Source: JABDBE01 sp049585795
GTDB lineage: Bacteria; Acidobacteriota; Terriglobia; Terriglobales; Acidobacteriaceae
Reading direction: 5' to 3'
NCBI GenBank assembly: GCA_049585795.1
Contig: JBAVAQ010000024.1
Coordinates: 62,001-126,000, forward strand
DNA: 64,000 nt
The notes under the pieces were generated by a model. That model did no database searches. It saw only the letters and a list, made by a program, of their open reading frames with translations, and was not told the origin of the DNA. Below, in pieces: positions 50,010 to 59,213 of this stretch (position 1 is its first letter; each line of letters begins with the position of its first letter). Position numbers and translations under genes: made by a program.

Positions 50010-51535
50010 TGTGCACCTCCTTTTTGATCGGCTGCCGGAGCGGCGACTTTGGTCTCGATAATTCCTACCGTACGGTTGGTCGGAACAAAGGTTTGTTTGG
50101 CTACGCGGCGAATATCCGCTTTACTGACTTTGTCGATGCGGTCGACCGAGCGAAACAGTTCGCGCCAGTCGTCGTATCGCGCCTGATAAATCGCCAGATT
50201 GTTGGCCAGTCCGTCGTTGCTGCCCAGGCTGCGGATCAGGTTCGCCTTGGCCCGCGTCTTAATCATTTTCAATTCCTCGTCCGTGACGTCCTCATTTTTG
50301 AGCTTCTCGATCTCGACATGAATGGCGTCCGCCATTTCCTCTGGTTTGTGGCCGGGGAGTGGAAACGCGTAGAAGGCAAAAAGATGCGGATACTTGTTGC
50401 CCGGCAGTCCGGTGAAACCCGCCGAATCAGAAGCGATTTTCTTGTCGCGCACCAAGGCTCGGTACAGGCGCGAAGTCCGCCCGTCCGACATCAAATCGGC
50501 AATCGCGTCGTATACGGCGTCGTCCGGGCTGCGGTAGTCGGGCCGGTGGTAGCCCTCGAGATAGAGTGGTTGCGACACATCTTGCAGAATCACGCGGCGC
50601 TCTGCGTTCTGCGGCGGCTCGGTGGTTGTGCGCTCGTCCGGTTTCGGGCGCGAAGGAATGCGGCCGAAATATTTTTCGACGATTGGCAGCGTCTCCGAAG
50701 CCTTTACATCGCCCACCACGGCCACGACCATGTTCGACGGGATGTAGTATTTATCAAAAAATTTCTTGGCATCCGTCGCGGAGAATGTATTCAAGTCGGA
50801 CATCCAGCCAATCGTCGGGCGATGGTACTCGTGCGCCTGAAAAGCGGCCGTGGTGAATTGCTCCAGCAACCGTCCGATGGGGTTGCTGTCGACCCGCATG
50901 CGGCGCTCTTCGATCACGACATTCCGCTCTTTGTAAAACTCGCGCATCACCGGATGCAGAAAGCGCTCCGATTCCAGATAGGCCCACAACTCCAAGCGGT
51001 TCTCTGGGAACGAATAAAAGTAGTTGGTTTCGTCATCGTTGGTGTTTGCGTTGAGATCTTCGCCGCCATTCATCTCGACAATCTGGGGAAATTCGTTAGG
51101 CTTCACGTACTTGTTGGCTTCGGTCGTCGCATCCATCCAGGCTTTTTGCAGTTCCTTCACTTTCTGCTCGTCCCGGCCGACGGGTTTGTCGCGCTCTGCA
51201 ATGTAAGCCGCGTAATCCTGCTCCACTTTTTCCAAAGCGACTTTTTCACCGGCGTAATCTGTGGTGCCGATCTTGTCAGTGCCCTTGAACGCCATGTGCT
51301 CGAACATGTGCGCCAGCCCGGTTTCGCCGAGAGGGTCCTGCACCGAACCGGCATCCACGTGGGTAAAGAAGGAAAATACCGGCGCCTCAGGACGCTCGCA
51401 GATCACCACAGTCAGCCCGTTGGCCAGCGTCTTGACTGTGGTGCGCTTTTCGAACGAAGCCAGATCTTGCGCGTCGGCTAGCGCCGCGAGGACCAGAACA
51501 ATGGTGAACGACTTGAGAAAGCATTTGTAGCTCAT
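50006..51535 (-). CDS. M16 zinc metallopeptidase (active subunit)
   Basis: 509 residues with a signal peptide (YKCFLKSFTIVLVLAALADA). The inverted zinc motif is HMFEH at 76-80, in GLAHMFEHMAFKGTDKIG, followed by the usual second-Glu region. It is a pitrilysin/PMPCB-like periplasmic protease. The downstream, translationally coupled gene encodes the partner lacking the zinc site. Confidence 0.93.
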   Translation of the reverse strand: MSYKCFLKSFTIVLVLAALADAQDLASFEKRTTVKTLANGLTVVICERPEAPVFSFFTHVDAGSVQDPLGETGLAHMFEHMAFKGTDKIGTTDYAGEKVALEKVEQDYAAYIAERDKPVGRDEQKVKELQKAWMDATTEANKYVKPNEFPQIVEMNGGEDLNANTNDDETNYFYSFPENRLELWAYLESERFLHPVMREFYKERNVVIEERRMRVDSNPIGRLLEQFTTAAFQAHEYHRPTIGWMSDLNTFSATDAKKFFDKYYIPSNMVVAVVGDVKASETLPIVEKYFGRIPSRPKPDERTTTEPPQNAERRVILQDVSQPLYLEGYHRPDYRSPDDAVYDAIADLMSDGRTSRLYRALVRDKKIASDSAGFTGLPGNKYPHLFAFYAFPLPGHKPEEMADAIHVEIEKLKNEDVTDEELKMIKTRAKANLIRSLGSNDGLANNLAIYQARYDDWRELFRSVDRIDKVSKADIRRVAKQTFVPTNRTVGIIETKVAAPAADQKGGAQ

Positions 51536-51707
51536 TGGACCTCCATGAGGTTGGACGCGTATGAAGGGCAGAAGTTTGAAATTACGTGGCCGAAGGGGAA
51601 GTTGTCAAACGACAGGCCCTCGAATTTCTGGCCTAAATTGGGCCAGCACGCACTCGCGTGCTCACCCGAACCAGTAAACGTCGCGGCTCACAAGTTAGAC
51701 TAGCGCT

Positions 51708-51950
51708 GTGGAAGACGATCTTAAGAAATCGAAGGAGGTTGAGAATGTACGCCGCATGGAAGAACGCCGCGGCAGGCGACAGCCGGATTCAGAAGCTTCG
51801 CAACTCCGTAGAAGGCTTGAGAGAAATGCGAAAGACCTTCTCGAACTTGACTTGGAAGAATTCTTGAAGGCCTTGAAAGAGGACTACCGGCTCAACGAGT
51901 CCCAACTCGCAAAGGCGGAGGCGTTTTGGCGTCAGAGTCGCGGCGGCTAG
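51708..51950 (+). CDS. Small charged protein
   Basis: 80 residues from GTG 51708. The protein is almost entirely charged helix: LERNAKDLLELDLEEFLKAL, then KEDYRLNESQLAKAEAFWRQ. No family is recognised. It overlaps the 3' end of the minus-strand small ORF at 51892 by 59 bp. Confidence 0.55.
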   Translation: MEDDLKKSKEVENVRRMEERRGRRQPDSEASQLRRRLERNAKDLLELDLEEFLKALKEDYRLNESQLAKAEAFWRQSRGG

Positions 51951-52074
51951 AGACTCTTTTCTCGAACCGATCATGCATCTTGGCCTGTTCGACGGGCGTG
52001 AAGTTGGCGAGGTGTTCTTTCAACAATTTTTCCAATTGCTTCGAAGCCTGTTTCCGTCTGTTCTTGTCAGCCAT
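51892..52074 (-). CDS. Small basic helical protein
   Basis: 60 residues from ATG 52074: ADKNRRKQASKQLEKLLKEH, then LANFTPVEQAKMHDRFEKRV. Convergent and overlapping with the ORF at 51708. Either ORF may be spurious, but both have protein-like composition. Function is unknown. Confidence 0.45.
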   Translation of the reverse strand: MADKNRRKQASKQLEKLLKEHLANFTPVEQAKMHDRFEKRVSSRRDSDAKTPPPLRVGTR

Positions 52075-52244
52075 GTTCATACCCAACTAACGGCGGGTTT
52101 CGAACTCCGCTGTAACTCAACCCTGCCTCCTCCCAGCCTGTCAAAGATAGATGGCGGTGTCAACTGCCGAAAGGCACGGTCAGCCTCGACCGAGCGCAAC
52201 CCATTTCGTCGCAACTTCATCGGACCCTTATAATCCTGAATACC

Positions 52245-53294
52245 ATGGCCAGCAAGCCGGAAGTCGTCGAGATCGAAGGCAAACACCTGAGTTTGACCAA
52301 CCTGGACAAAGTGCTCTACCCCGCAACCGGGTTCACCAAGGGACAGGTGATCGATTACTACGCGCGCATCGCCCCCGTTCTGCTCCCGCAGCTTAAGGAT
52401 CACCCGCTGACGCTGAAGCGCTATCCCGAGGGCGTGGACAAAGAATACTTCTTCGAAAAAAACGCCACCAAGCACCGCCCGGAATGGGTGAAGACCGCGC
52501 CCATCTGGAGCGAAGGCAACCAGCGCGATGTAAATTACATTCTGGCCAACGACCTACCCACGCTCATCTGGATCGCGAATCTTGCCTCGCTCGAACTTCA
52601 CCCCTCGCTTTCGCTGGCCAAAGACATCATGAGTCCGCGCAGCATGGTCTTCGACCTCGATCCCGGACCGCCGGCCAACATCGTGCAATGCTGCCAGGTG
52701 GGAATGTGGCTGCGGGATATCTTCGCGCACTTCGGATTGCAGAGTTTTCCCAAGACTTCAGGCTCGAAAGGGCTGCAGGTCTATGTTCCTCTGAACTCGC
52801 CCACCAGTTACGACGTCACCAAGCCCTTCGCTCACGCGCTCGCCCGCTTGCTCGAGAACGAACATCGCGAGTTGGTTTTGTCTGATATGAAAAAGCAGTT
52901 ACGCGTTGGCAAAGTGTTCGTCGACTGGAGTCAGAATGACGACCACAAGACTACAGTGAGCGTCTATTCGTTGCGGGCGCGCGAGCATCCCACGGTTTCG
53001 ACGCCGGTGAAATGGGAGGAAGTGGAGCAGGCGCTGAAGAAAAAAGACGCGACTTTGTTGGTGTTCGAGGCTGGGCAGGTCCTCGATCGCGTGCAGAAAA
53101 TGGGAGACTTATTCGAACCTGTGCGCACGCTCAAACAGAAGCTACCAAAGCTGGCGGGGGTCGAGGAAGCTGTGGACAAAGGAACGGGATTGGATTTGGC
53201 GGCCCAGGCAGAGGAGAGTGGTGCCAAGAGAGCAAAGAAGAGCGCGAAGCCTGCGCGCCACTCGGCCCCGAAGAAGAAGAGACGGAAGGTATAA
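52245..53294 (+). CDS. LigD-type primase/polymerase domain protein
   Basis: 349 residues comprising only the polymerase domain of bacterial NHEJ ligase D. It has LTNLDKVLYP...FTKGQVIDYYARIAPVLLP, the metal-binding DxD in MVFDLDPGP, and the FPKTSGSKGLQVYVPL and VDWSQNDDHKTTVSVYS blocks. There is no ATP-dependent ligase or phosphoesterase domain, and no Ku gene is seen in the window. It may act in NHEJ with separately encoded partners, or as a stand-alone primase-polymerase. The C-terminus is Lys/Arg-rich. Confidence 0.9.
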   Translation: MASKPEVVEIEGKHLSLTNLDKVLYPATGFTKGQVIDYYARIAPVLLPQLKDHPLTLKRYPEGVDKEYFFEKNATKHRPEWVKTAPIWSEGNQRDVNYILANDLPTLIWIANLASLELHPSLSLAKDIMSPRSMVFDLDPGPPANIVQCCQVGMWLRDIFAHFGLQSFPKTSGSKGLQVYVPLNSPTSYDVTKPFAHALARLLENEHRELVLSDMKKQLRVGKVFVDWSQNDDHKTTVSVYSLRAREHPTVSTPVKWEEVEQALKKKDATLLVFEAGQVLDRVQKMGDLFEPVRTLKQKLPKLAGVEEAVDKGTGLDLAAQAEESGAKRAKKSAKPARHSAPKKKRRKV

Positions 53295-53328
53295 TCCGGC
53301 TGATCTTTTTCTTAGTAGAGCAACCACC

Positions 53329-54042
53329 ATGGCACAACTTTACGCCGGCACATCGGGATGGGCTTACCCCAGTTGGAAGCCGGACTTTTATCCGGCTAAG
53401 CTTGCCCAGGCAAAATTTCTGCAGTACTACGCCACGAAACTGAATGCCGTCGAGGTTAATTTTACTTTTCGCCAACTGCTGAAGGAGACGACCGCGCAGA
53501 AGTGGATCGAGGCCACACCCGCCGGCTTTCGTCTCAGCATCAAAGCCCACCAGGTCATCACGCATATCAAGCGGTTAAAGGGGACGGACGATTTCATCCA
53601 GCGCTTCCTGAGCACGATTGAGCCAATCGCGCGTGCGGAAAAGCTCGGGCCGCTCTTGTTTCAGTTGCCTCCGAACATGAAGGCCGACGCTGCGCTGTTG
53701 CAGGAATTTCTGACCGCACTCCCGCGCGCGGTGCCTTCTGCGTTTGAGTTCCGGCATGCCTCGTGGTTCACCGACGAAATCTTCTCCATCCTCAAGAGCG
53801 GCAACCTCGCCCTCTGTGTGGCGGAAACCGAAGAACGCTCCACACCCGACGTGGTCACTGCCGACTTCTGTTACTACCGCTACCGAAAGCCGAGTTACAC
53901 CCCTGATGAACGGCGCGCCATGGTGGACCGCATCCGAGAGCACCTGGCACAAAGCCGAAACGTGTTTGCATATTTCAAACACGAAGAAACGCCCGAAGGC
54001 GCGATTTATGCGGCTGAAGTGCTGAAGGAAGTAAATCTGTAG
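53329..54042 (+). CDS. DUF72 (YecE-like) protein
   Basis: 237 residues from ATG 53329. LYAGTSGWAYPSWKPDFYP, NAVEVNFTFRQL, GFRLSIKAHQ and FEFRHASWF are the DUF72 TIM-barrel signatures. Biochemical function is unknown. The upstream gene ends 34 bp before the start and could be co-transcribed. Confidence 0.92.
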   Translation: MAQLYAGTSGWAYPSWKPDFYPAKLAQAKFLQYYATKLNAVEVNFTFRQLLKETTAQKWIEATPAGFRLSIKAHQVITHIKRLKGTDDFIQRFLSTIEPIARAEKLGPLLFQLPPNMKADAALLQEFLTALPRAVPSAFEFRHASWFTDEIFSILKSGNLALCVAETEERSTPDVVTADFCYYRYRKPSYTPDERRAMVDRIREHLAQSRNVFAYFKHEETPEGAIYAAEVLKEVNL

Positions 54043-54173
54043 AGACGGTGCTTGCAACATCCAGGCTTTGCTGACTCCGGTGCGAGTCGGGCGTTTACGA
54101 TTTAATTCTTAATTGCACGCATGATTTGTCCGTGAGCCGGGGACGTAGCGAGCTACGTTTCTACAGCATCTTT
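54042..54173 (+). repeat. MITE-like repeat, copy 1 (left of xerD)
   Basis: Begins TAGAGACGGTGCTTGCAACATC and ends GGGGACGTAGCGAGCTACGTTTCTACAG. The ends are imperfect inverted repeats of one another. The related copy at 56148-56220 has the same order of parts. Confidence 0.65.
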
Positions 54174-54216
54174 CTCGCTACTTCTATCAACGTCCGATAA
54201 CGCGCATACTTCAATT

Positions 54217-55137
54217 GTGCCTTCCGAACCAAATTCACGCGTGGCCTCGGGTTTCCTCGACTATCTGAAAGTTGAAAAGGGACTGGCGCCGCTTACCGTC
54301 TCCGCCTACGCCACCGACGTGAGCCAGTTCACCGGATTTCTGGAGAAACGCAAGCGCACGCTGCTGAACGCGCGTCGCGATGAAGTGCGTGATTTCATCC
54401 AACAGTTATTCGCTAATTCGGTCGATGGAAGGTCGGTGGGAAGAAAGTTGTCCGCCTTACGCCATCTTTATCGTTATTTGCTGCTGGACAAACTGATCGC
54501 GCACGATCCCACGCTGAACATCGATTCTCCGAAACAGTGGAAGGTTTTGCCCAAATCGCTGGCCCGCGACGAGGTGGAAGTCATCCTGAGCGGGTCGAAA
54601 TCGGCCGCGAAAGGAAAGCTGGGCGAAGCCATCGAACTGCGCGATCGCGCCATGTTGGAAGTTTTCTACGCCGGGGCGCTGCGCGTCTCGGAGATCGTCG
54701 CGGTTAAGCTTGAAGACTTGAAGCTCGACTTGGGCTACGTGCTAGTGCGTGGCAAGGGTGATAAAGAACGAATCGTTCCCCTGGGAAAATCGGCGCAAGA
54801 AATGCTTGCCCAGTATTCGAAACATTCCCGGCCGTTGTTGATGGCAGAGCGTACCTCGCATCTTTTGTTCCTTGGGCGCGGAAGTCACAAACTGACTCGT
54901 CAACGAGTCTGGCAGATGGTTCGAGCAGCGTCCTCGACCATGGGACGCAATGCCAGTCCGCACATGTTACGTCACAGTTGTGCCACGCACATGGTCGAAA
55001 ATGGCGCGGACCTGCGCACGGTTCAGACCATCCTGGGCCATGCCGATATTTCGACAACACAGATCTATACGCACTTGGCACTCGATCGGTTGAAGAGCGT
55101 TTATCAAAAACATCATCCGAGGGCGAAAGCGAGATAG
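54217..55137 (+). CDS. xerD: XerD-like tyrosine recombinase
   Basis: 306 residues from GTG 54217. N-terminal SAM-like domain (FLDYLKVEKGLAPLTVSAYATDV) and catalytic residues Arg (GALRVSEIV), Lys (RGKGDKERIVPL), His-x-x-Arg (PHMLRHSCATH), His (LGHADISTT) and Tyr (TQIYTHLAL). This set is typical of XerD/XerC chromosome-dimer resolution recombinases. The next gene is its paralogue. Confidence 0.9.
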   Translation: MPSEPNSRVASGFLDYLKVEKGLAPLTVSAYATDVSQFTGFLEKRKRTLLNARRDEVRDFIQQLFANSVDGRSVGRKLSALRHLYRYLLLDKLIAHDPTLNIDSPKQWKVLPKSLARDEVEVILSGSKSAAKGKLGEAIELRDRAMLEVFYAGALRVSEIVAVKLEDLKLDLGYVLVRGKGDKERIVPLGKSAQEMLAQYSKHSRPLLMAERTSHLLFLGRGSHKLTRQRVWQMVRAASSTMGRNASPHMLRHSCATHMVENGADLRTVQTILGHADISTTQIYTHLALDRLKSVYQKHHPRAKAR

Positions 55138-55148
55138 CAATTGATTTT

Positions 55149-55215
55149 TTCACCACAGAGCGCGGAGTCACAGAGAAGAATTGCTTTCCCTGTGTCTCTG
55201 TGACTCTGTGGTGAA
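55149..55215. repeat. Inverted-repeat intergenic element
   Basis: TTCACCACAGAG...GAGTCACAGAG on the left is mirrored by CTCTGTGACTCTGTGGTGAA on the right. It can fold into a long hairpin between xerD and xerC. Confidence 0.6.
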
Positions 55216-55231
55216 ATCGGTTTTGGCATTT

Positions 55232-56143
55232 ATGTCTGGGAAAATGAATTGCACACGCGTCGAGAAGGCGATCGAGAAATTTCTAGACTCCCTGCGCCAA
55301 CGCAACGCGTCCCATCACACCGTCAAAGCCTACACCACCGACTTGGCAAATTTCTCCGCTTACCTGGGCGTCCGCAAATGGCGAAGCATCGATCACCTGA
55401 CGATCCGTGGATTTCTATCCCATCTCTACGAAAAGGGACTCAGCAAAACCTCGGTTGCCCGCGCTCTGGCTGCGGTTCGCTCGTTCTACCGCTGGCTCGC
55501 CCAGGAAGGGTTAGTAGAACAGAATCCAGCTGCATTGGTCTCCACACCAAAGCTGTCTAAAAAATTGCCGCGTGTGCCCACCATCGAAGAAATGAATACC
55601 GTGCTCGACGCGCAGATGCCCGAGGCCGCATCATTTCCCGAACGCGACCGCACGATGTTCGAATTGCTTTATGGATGCGGCATCCGCAATTCCGAATTGA
55701 TTGGCATCAACCTCGACGACATTCGCCTGAGCTCCGAGGCTATTCTCATCCGCGGCAAAGGCAAGAAAGAACGCTATGTGCCTTTCGGCGATTCCGTGAA
55801 AGCCGCGCTGGCAAGCTACTTGCCCGTGCGGCAGCAGCGCTTAGCGGAACGTAGAAAGAATACATCCGCGTTGCTGATCAATCAGCGCGGCGGCCGGCTT
55901 ACGACGCGAAGCGTGGGCCGCATCATCAAGAAGATTGCGATTGCCAGGGGACTGTCGCCGGACGTGCATCCGCACACGCTGCGTCACGCCTTCGGGACGC
56001 ACATGCTTGAGGAAGGCGCCGACCTGCGCTCCATTCAGGAAATGCTCGGACACGAGCGCCTTTCAACCACCCAGCGCTACACGCAACTTTCCATGAAGCA
56101 CGTGCTCGAGGTGTACGACCAAACGCATCCCCGCGCCAAGTGA
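55232..56143 (+). CDS. xerC: XerC-like tyrosine recombinase
   Basis: About 303 residues from ATG 55232 (ATG 55244 also possible). RNASHHTVKAYTTDLANFSAYLG is the core-binding start. Catalytic Arg (GCGIRNSELI), Lys (RGKGKKERYVPF), HxxR (HPHTLRHAFGTH), His (LGHERLSTT) and Tyr (TQRYTQLSM) are all visible. With XerD it would form the heterotetramer acting at dif. No dif site is recognised in the window. Confidence 0.9.
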   Translation: MSGKMNCTRVEKAIEKFLDSLRQRNASHHTVKAYTTDLANFSAYLGVRKWRSIDHLTIRGFLSHLYEKGLSKTSVARALAAVRSFYRWLAQEGLVEQNPAALVSTPKLSKKLPRVPTIEEMNTVLDAQMPEAASFPERDRTMFELLYGCGIRNSELIGINLDDIRLSSEAILIRGKGKKERYVPFGDSVKAALASYLPVRQQRLAERRKNTSALLINQRGGRLTTRSVGRIIKKIAIARGLSPDVHPHTLRHAFGTHMLEEGADLRSIQEMLGHERLSTTQRYTQLSMKHVLEVYDQTHPRAK

Positions 56144-56147
56144 CCTG

Positions 56148-56220
56148 TAGGGACGTTGCTTGCAACGTCTCCCCTCCATAAGTCAAACCCGGCGACGTAG
56201 CGGCGCTACGTTTCTACAGT
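56148..56220 (+). repeat. MITE-like repeat, copy 2 (right of xerC)
   Basis: TAGGGACGTTGCTTGCAACGTC...GGCGACGTAGCGGCGCTACGTTTCTACAG. Same architecture as 54042-54173 with a shorter interior. Confidence 0.65.
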
Positions 56221-58989
56221 AGAGCGCTTTCGCATCTGCTCCCACGTCTCCACCACACGGTCTCTTAATTTGGCAGTGAAACCCTCGTAAGCTGCCTCGG
56301 ACGCTTCCGCTTCCGGCGGAGGATAAATCACATCGCCAAATGTGATCTGCAACGGCGCGAATCTCTGAAAGCGTTTTCCACGCGGCCAAGCTTCGTGAAA
56401 ACCTTCAATCGCCACCGGAACAATCGGCACCTGCAGGTGAGTCGAGAGGATCGCGGTGCCTTTCTTGAATGTCTTCGGCTCGCCATCGATCGACCTCTCG
56501 CCCTCGGGATAGAGCATGAGCACGCCTCCGTGCCGCAGACCGTAGGCTCCGGCGCGAATGGCAGGAATCAAGTTCGCATCCGGATCGACCACGACCACGC
56601 GCAACCATCGCGCCAGGGTCCGCATAAAGCCTTGGCCAAAAATCTCGCTGGTGCCGACGGCGAAGGTGTCGCGGAATATCCTCCATGGCAGCACACTGCC
56701 TAAAACAATGGGATCGATAAAACTCTGGTGGTTGGAGCAAATGAGGAATGGCCCATGTGCGGGAAGTTTTTCCAGGCCGTCTACACGGAGATGAAAACGG
56801 TCGCGCGCCGCGATCTGCACCAGCCGGCTGGCAAGGTACCAGAACATTTCTTTGAACGGCTGTGGCTGCAGCAAACTGCGGACTTCGGGGTCTTCCGTTT
56901 CGTCTTGCAGCACTGCTTTCCAGCCGGCGAACTGTGCCCGCGGTGGGCCACTCTTCGTGTTTGCCGCACTCTTGAGCACTGCATCCACTAAGTCGTGTAC
57001 CGTATAAACCTCCGACAGGCGCGATTCTCCAATGTCGCCGCCCAGCGCTTGTTCCAGAGCCATCAGAAGTTCGACTCGCTGCATCGAATCCAGTCCAAGA
57101 TCGAGTTCCAGGTTATCGCCCGGGCGGATTATTTGCGGCTTGATCCTTGACGCCTCTCGCACGATGTCGAGCGCCCGCCGCACCTCGGACTGCTCCAACC
57201 ATGCCCTTTCTTCCGCGCTCAAAGGCCTTTCGGTTCCAATATCCGAGTCGCCCGAACGCCCCGCTGCCTGATTGGCTCGCACCCGCTTTTCTATTTCAAA
57301 CCGTTTCAACTTTCGCGTGGTCGTCCGCGGCAGAGCTTCCTGCCAGATCTCATAGCTCCCAATCCGCTTGGTCGAGGGCAGTTGCAGCGAGAGGTTTTCA
57401 ATGTCGTAGCGAATCACTTCTTTCGCGTTGACGATCTTACGTTGCCTGAGCACCTCAAAATTGGGAACCACCACCGCATGCAAGCGATCCTCCCCGGGAG
57501 CGCCTTCCAGCCCCATCACTGCAATTTCCCCAACGTAAGGCGACTTCAGATAATGGGTCTCGACTTCCTCCGGATAAACATTCTTCCCGTTGCTCAGAAT
57601 GATGACTTCTTTCTTGCGGCCAGTGATAAACAGATTTCCAGCGCTGTCGAAATACCCCAAATCCCCGGTGTAGAGCCAGCCGTCTCGAATAGCGTCGTCC
57701 GTGGCGTCAGGGCGGTTCCAATAACCCTTCATGACGATGGCGCCGCGAATCGCGATTTCTCCTACCGCCTGGCCGCCATCCTCTTGCGGTTGAGGATCGA
57801 CGATCTTTCCTTCCACCCCAGTAAGCGCCTTGCCAACCGAACCAATGACGTTGTCATCGGGCGCCGTAGCGAAGGCGGCGGCGCTGGTTTCCGTAAGGCC
57901 GTATGCCTGCAAGATGTCAATCCCCAAGGCGTGGAAATCGCGTCCAATCTTTGGATCAAAGCGTGACCCACCCGTCACCAGATATCGCATCTTGCGGCCG
58001 AAAGTATTGTGAATTTTAGGAAAGAGAAGCGGGCCAGGATTCAATCCCAGTCTTCGGCTGAAGCGTGTAAAGGCCATCATCATCCGCACCGCCGAACTAG
58101 CCAGTTTCCCCCGTTTCGCCACTTCTTTGAAAATGCGCTCGTGGATCAAATAAAAAAACTGCGGCACTACGGCAAATGCTGTGATTTCCCGCTCCGCCAG
58201 GGCGCGAAGCAATTCCGTCGTATTCACCGTTTCGAGATAAACAACACGCGAGCCCTTCACCAGCGGCAAAAGTAAGTTCGCCATTTGCGACAGCACGTGA
58301 AACAGCGGAAGCACTCCGAGCAATGCGTCCTCGGGGCCGAGCTGCGCCCAGCCGAACACCGCCCGCACTTCGCCCATCAGATTGGAGTGCGAGAGCATCA
58401 CCCCCTTAGGATCAGCGGTGGTGCCAGAAGTGTAGAGCAGGAAAGCAAGGTCATCGGCGCTAGAGGACAGAGGAACAAAATTTCCTGGCCCTGCCGCAAA
58501 GATGCTGTCAAGATTAGCTCGCGTGGGGACAGCCGCCTGAGCCTGCCCTGAGCGGAGCCGAAGGGGCTGTCCAGCCGAGCGAAGCTCGGCAGAATCCGTT
58601 AACAAAATTTGCACCGACAGTCCCTCCACAGCTTTCTGGGCAACCGCCAAATGCCGCACGTCACAAAACAGGAGGGAACTGCCACTGTCTTTCAGTAGCG
58701 TGGCAACCTGATCGGCATGAAACGCCGTGTCCAGGGGAACTGCCGTACAACCGGCTGCGATAATGCCCAGATAAGCCGTGATCCAACGTGGATGGTTATC
58801 GGCCAGGATCGCAATCCGCGCGCCCCTCGGAAGCCCAGTCTCGGTCAGCCAGCGGCCGATGCTCTCCGCCATGCGCCGCGCTTCGGCATAGGTGAAGCTC
58901 TCCACCCGATCCCGCCGCTGAATTTCCAGCGCCACGTTGTCAGGCCAGCGCTCGGCACACTCGTGGAAGAGTTCGTAGAAAGTTGCCAT
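56206..58989 (-). CDS. Acyl-CoA synthetase / ACP / lysophospholipid acyltransferase fusion
   Basis: 927 residues with three functions. Residues ~1-590 are an AMP-forming acyl-activating enzyme (LLYTSGTTADPKGVMLSHSN, YTGDLGYFDSAGNLFITGRKKEVIILSNGKNVYPEE). About 640-710 is an acyl-carrier domain with the attachment Ser in LGLDSMQRVELL. About 740-915 is a PlsC acyltransferase with NHQSFID (HxxxxD) and YPEGERS. The order resembles acyltransferase/acyl-ACP synthetase (Aas) systems that recycle lysophospholipids. Residues ~134-157 (SAGQPLRLRSGQAQAAVP) are encoded by a genomic repeat inserted in the frame. Confidence 0.92.
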   Translation of the reverse strand: MATFYELFHECAERWPDNVALEIQRRDRVESFTYAEARRMAESIGRWLTETGLPRGARIAILADNHPRWITAYLGIIAAGCTAVPLDTAFHADQVATLLKDSGSSLLFCDVRHLAVAQKAVEGLSVQILLTDSAELRSAGQPLRLRSGQAQAAVPTRANLDSIFAAGPGNFVPLSSSADDLAFLLYTSGTTADPKGVMLSHSNLMGEVRAVFGWAQLGPEDALLGVLPLFHVLSQMANLLLPLVKGSRVVYLETVNTTELLRALAEREITAFAVVPQFFYLIHERIFKEVAKRGKLASSAVRMMMAFTRFSRRLGLNPGPLLFPKIHNTFGRKMRYLVTGGSRFDPKIGRDFHALGIDILQAYGLTETSAAAFATAPDDNVIGSVGKALTGVEGKIVDPQPQEDGGQAVGEIAIRGAIVMKGYWNRPDATDDAIRDGWLYTGDLGYFDSAGNLFITGRKKEVIILSNGKNVYPEEVETHYLKSPYVGEIAVMGLEGAPGEDRLHAVVVPNFEVLRQRKIVNAKEVIRYDIENLSLQLPSTKRIGSYEIWQEALPRTTTRKLKRFEIEKRVRANQAAGRSGDSDIGTERPLSAEERAWLEQSEVRRALDIVREASRIKPQIIRPGDNLELDLGLDSMQRVELLMALEQALGGDIGESRLSEVYTVHDLVDAVLKSAANTKSGPPRAQFAGWKAVLQDETEDPEVRSLLQPQPFKEMFWYLASRLVQIAARDRFHLRVDGLEKLPAHGPFLICSNHQSFIDPIVLGSVLPWRIFRDTFAVGTSEIFGQGFMRTLARWLRVVVVDPDANLIPAIRAGAYGLRHGGVLMLYPEGERSIDGEPKTFKKGTAILSTHLQVPIVPVAIEGFHEAWPRGKRFQRFAPLQITFGDVIYPPPEAEASEAAYEGFTAKLRDRVVETWEQMRKRSTVET
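58522..58591. repeat. Dispersed repeat translated inside the fusion gene
   Basis: Contains the CTGAGCGGAGCCGAAGG module and the GGCTGTCCAGCCGAGC hairpin of the family seen at 24134-24178. It lies in-frame within the coding sequence and adds an LRLRSGQAQ-type peptide. Confidence 0.75.
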
Positions 58990-59213
58990 AGGTCAGCGGA
59001 GAAATGCCTGAAAGTGCCCTCCAGCGCTGCGATTGAAGAGTGCGCGGAAGACCGTATCCCAGTCCGGTTTTGTCTCGTTCTCGATGGTGACAGCGTCTCT
59101 CCGAGAAAGGCGGTTGTTCAGAAGGCTACGCCCGCGACTTACGCACTACGCACGCATCTAATATACTAACCTTCTGGGATCGTGGGTGTAGTGCCCCCGC
59201 CAAGGATTCTCAT

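Noticed and set aside
50009..51481. Long plus-strand open frame (490 codons) opposite the M16 peptidase
   Set aside because: Antisense shadow of a clear peptidase gene; composition rich in Arg/His/Val typical of shadow frames.
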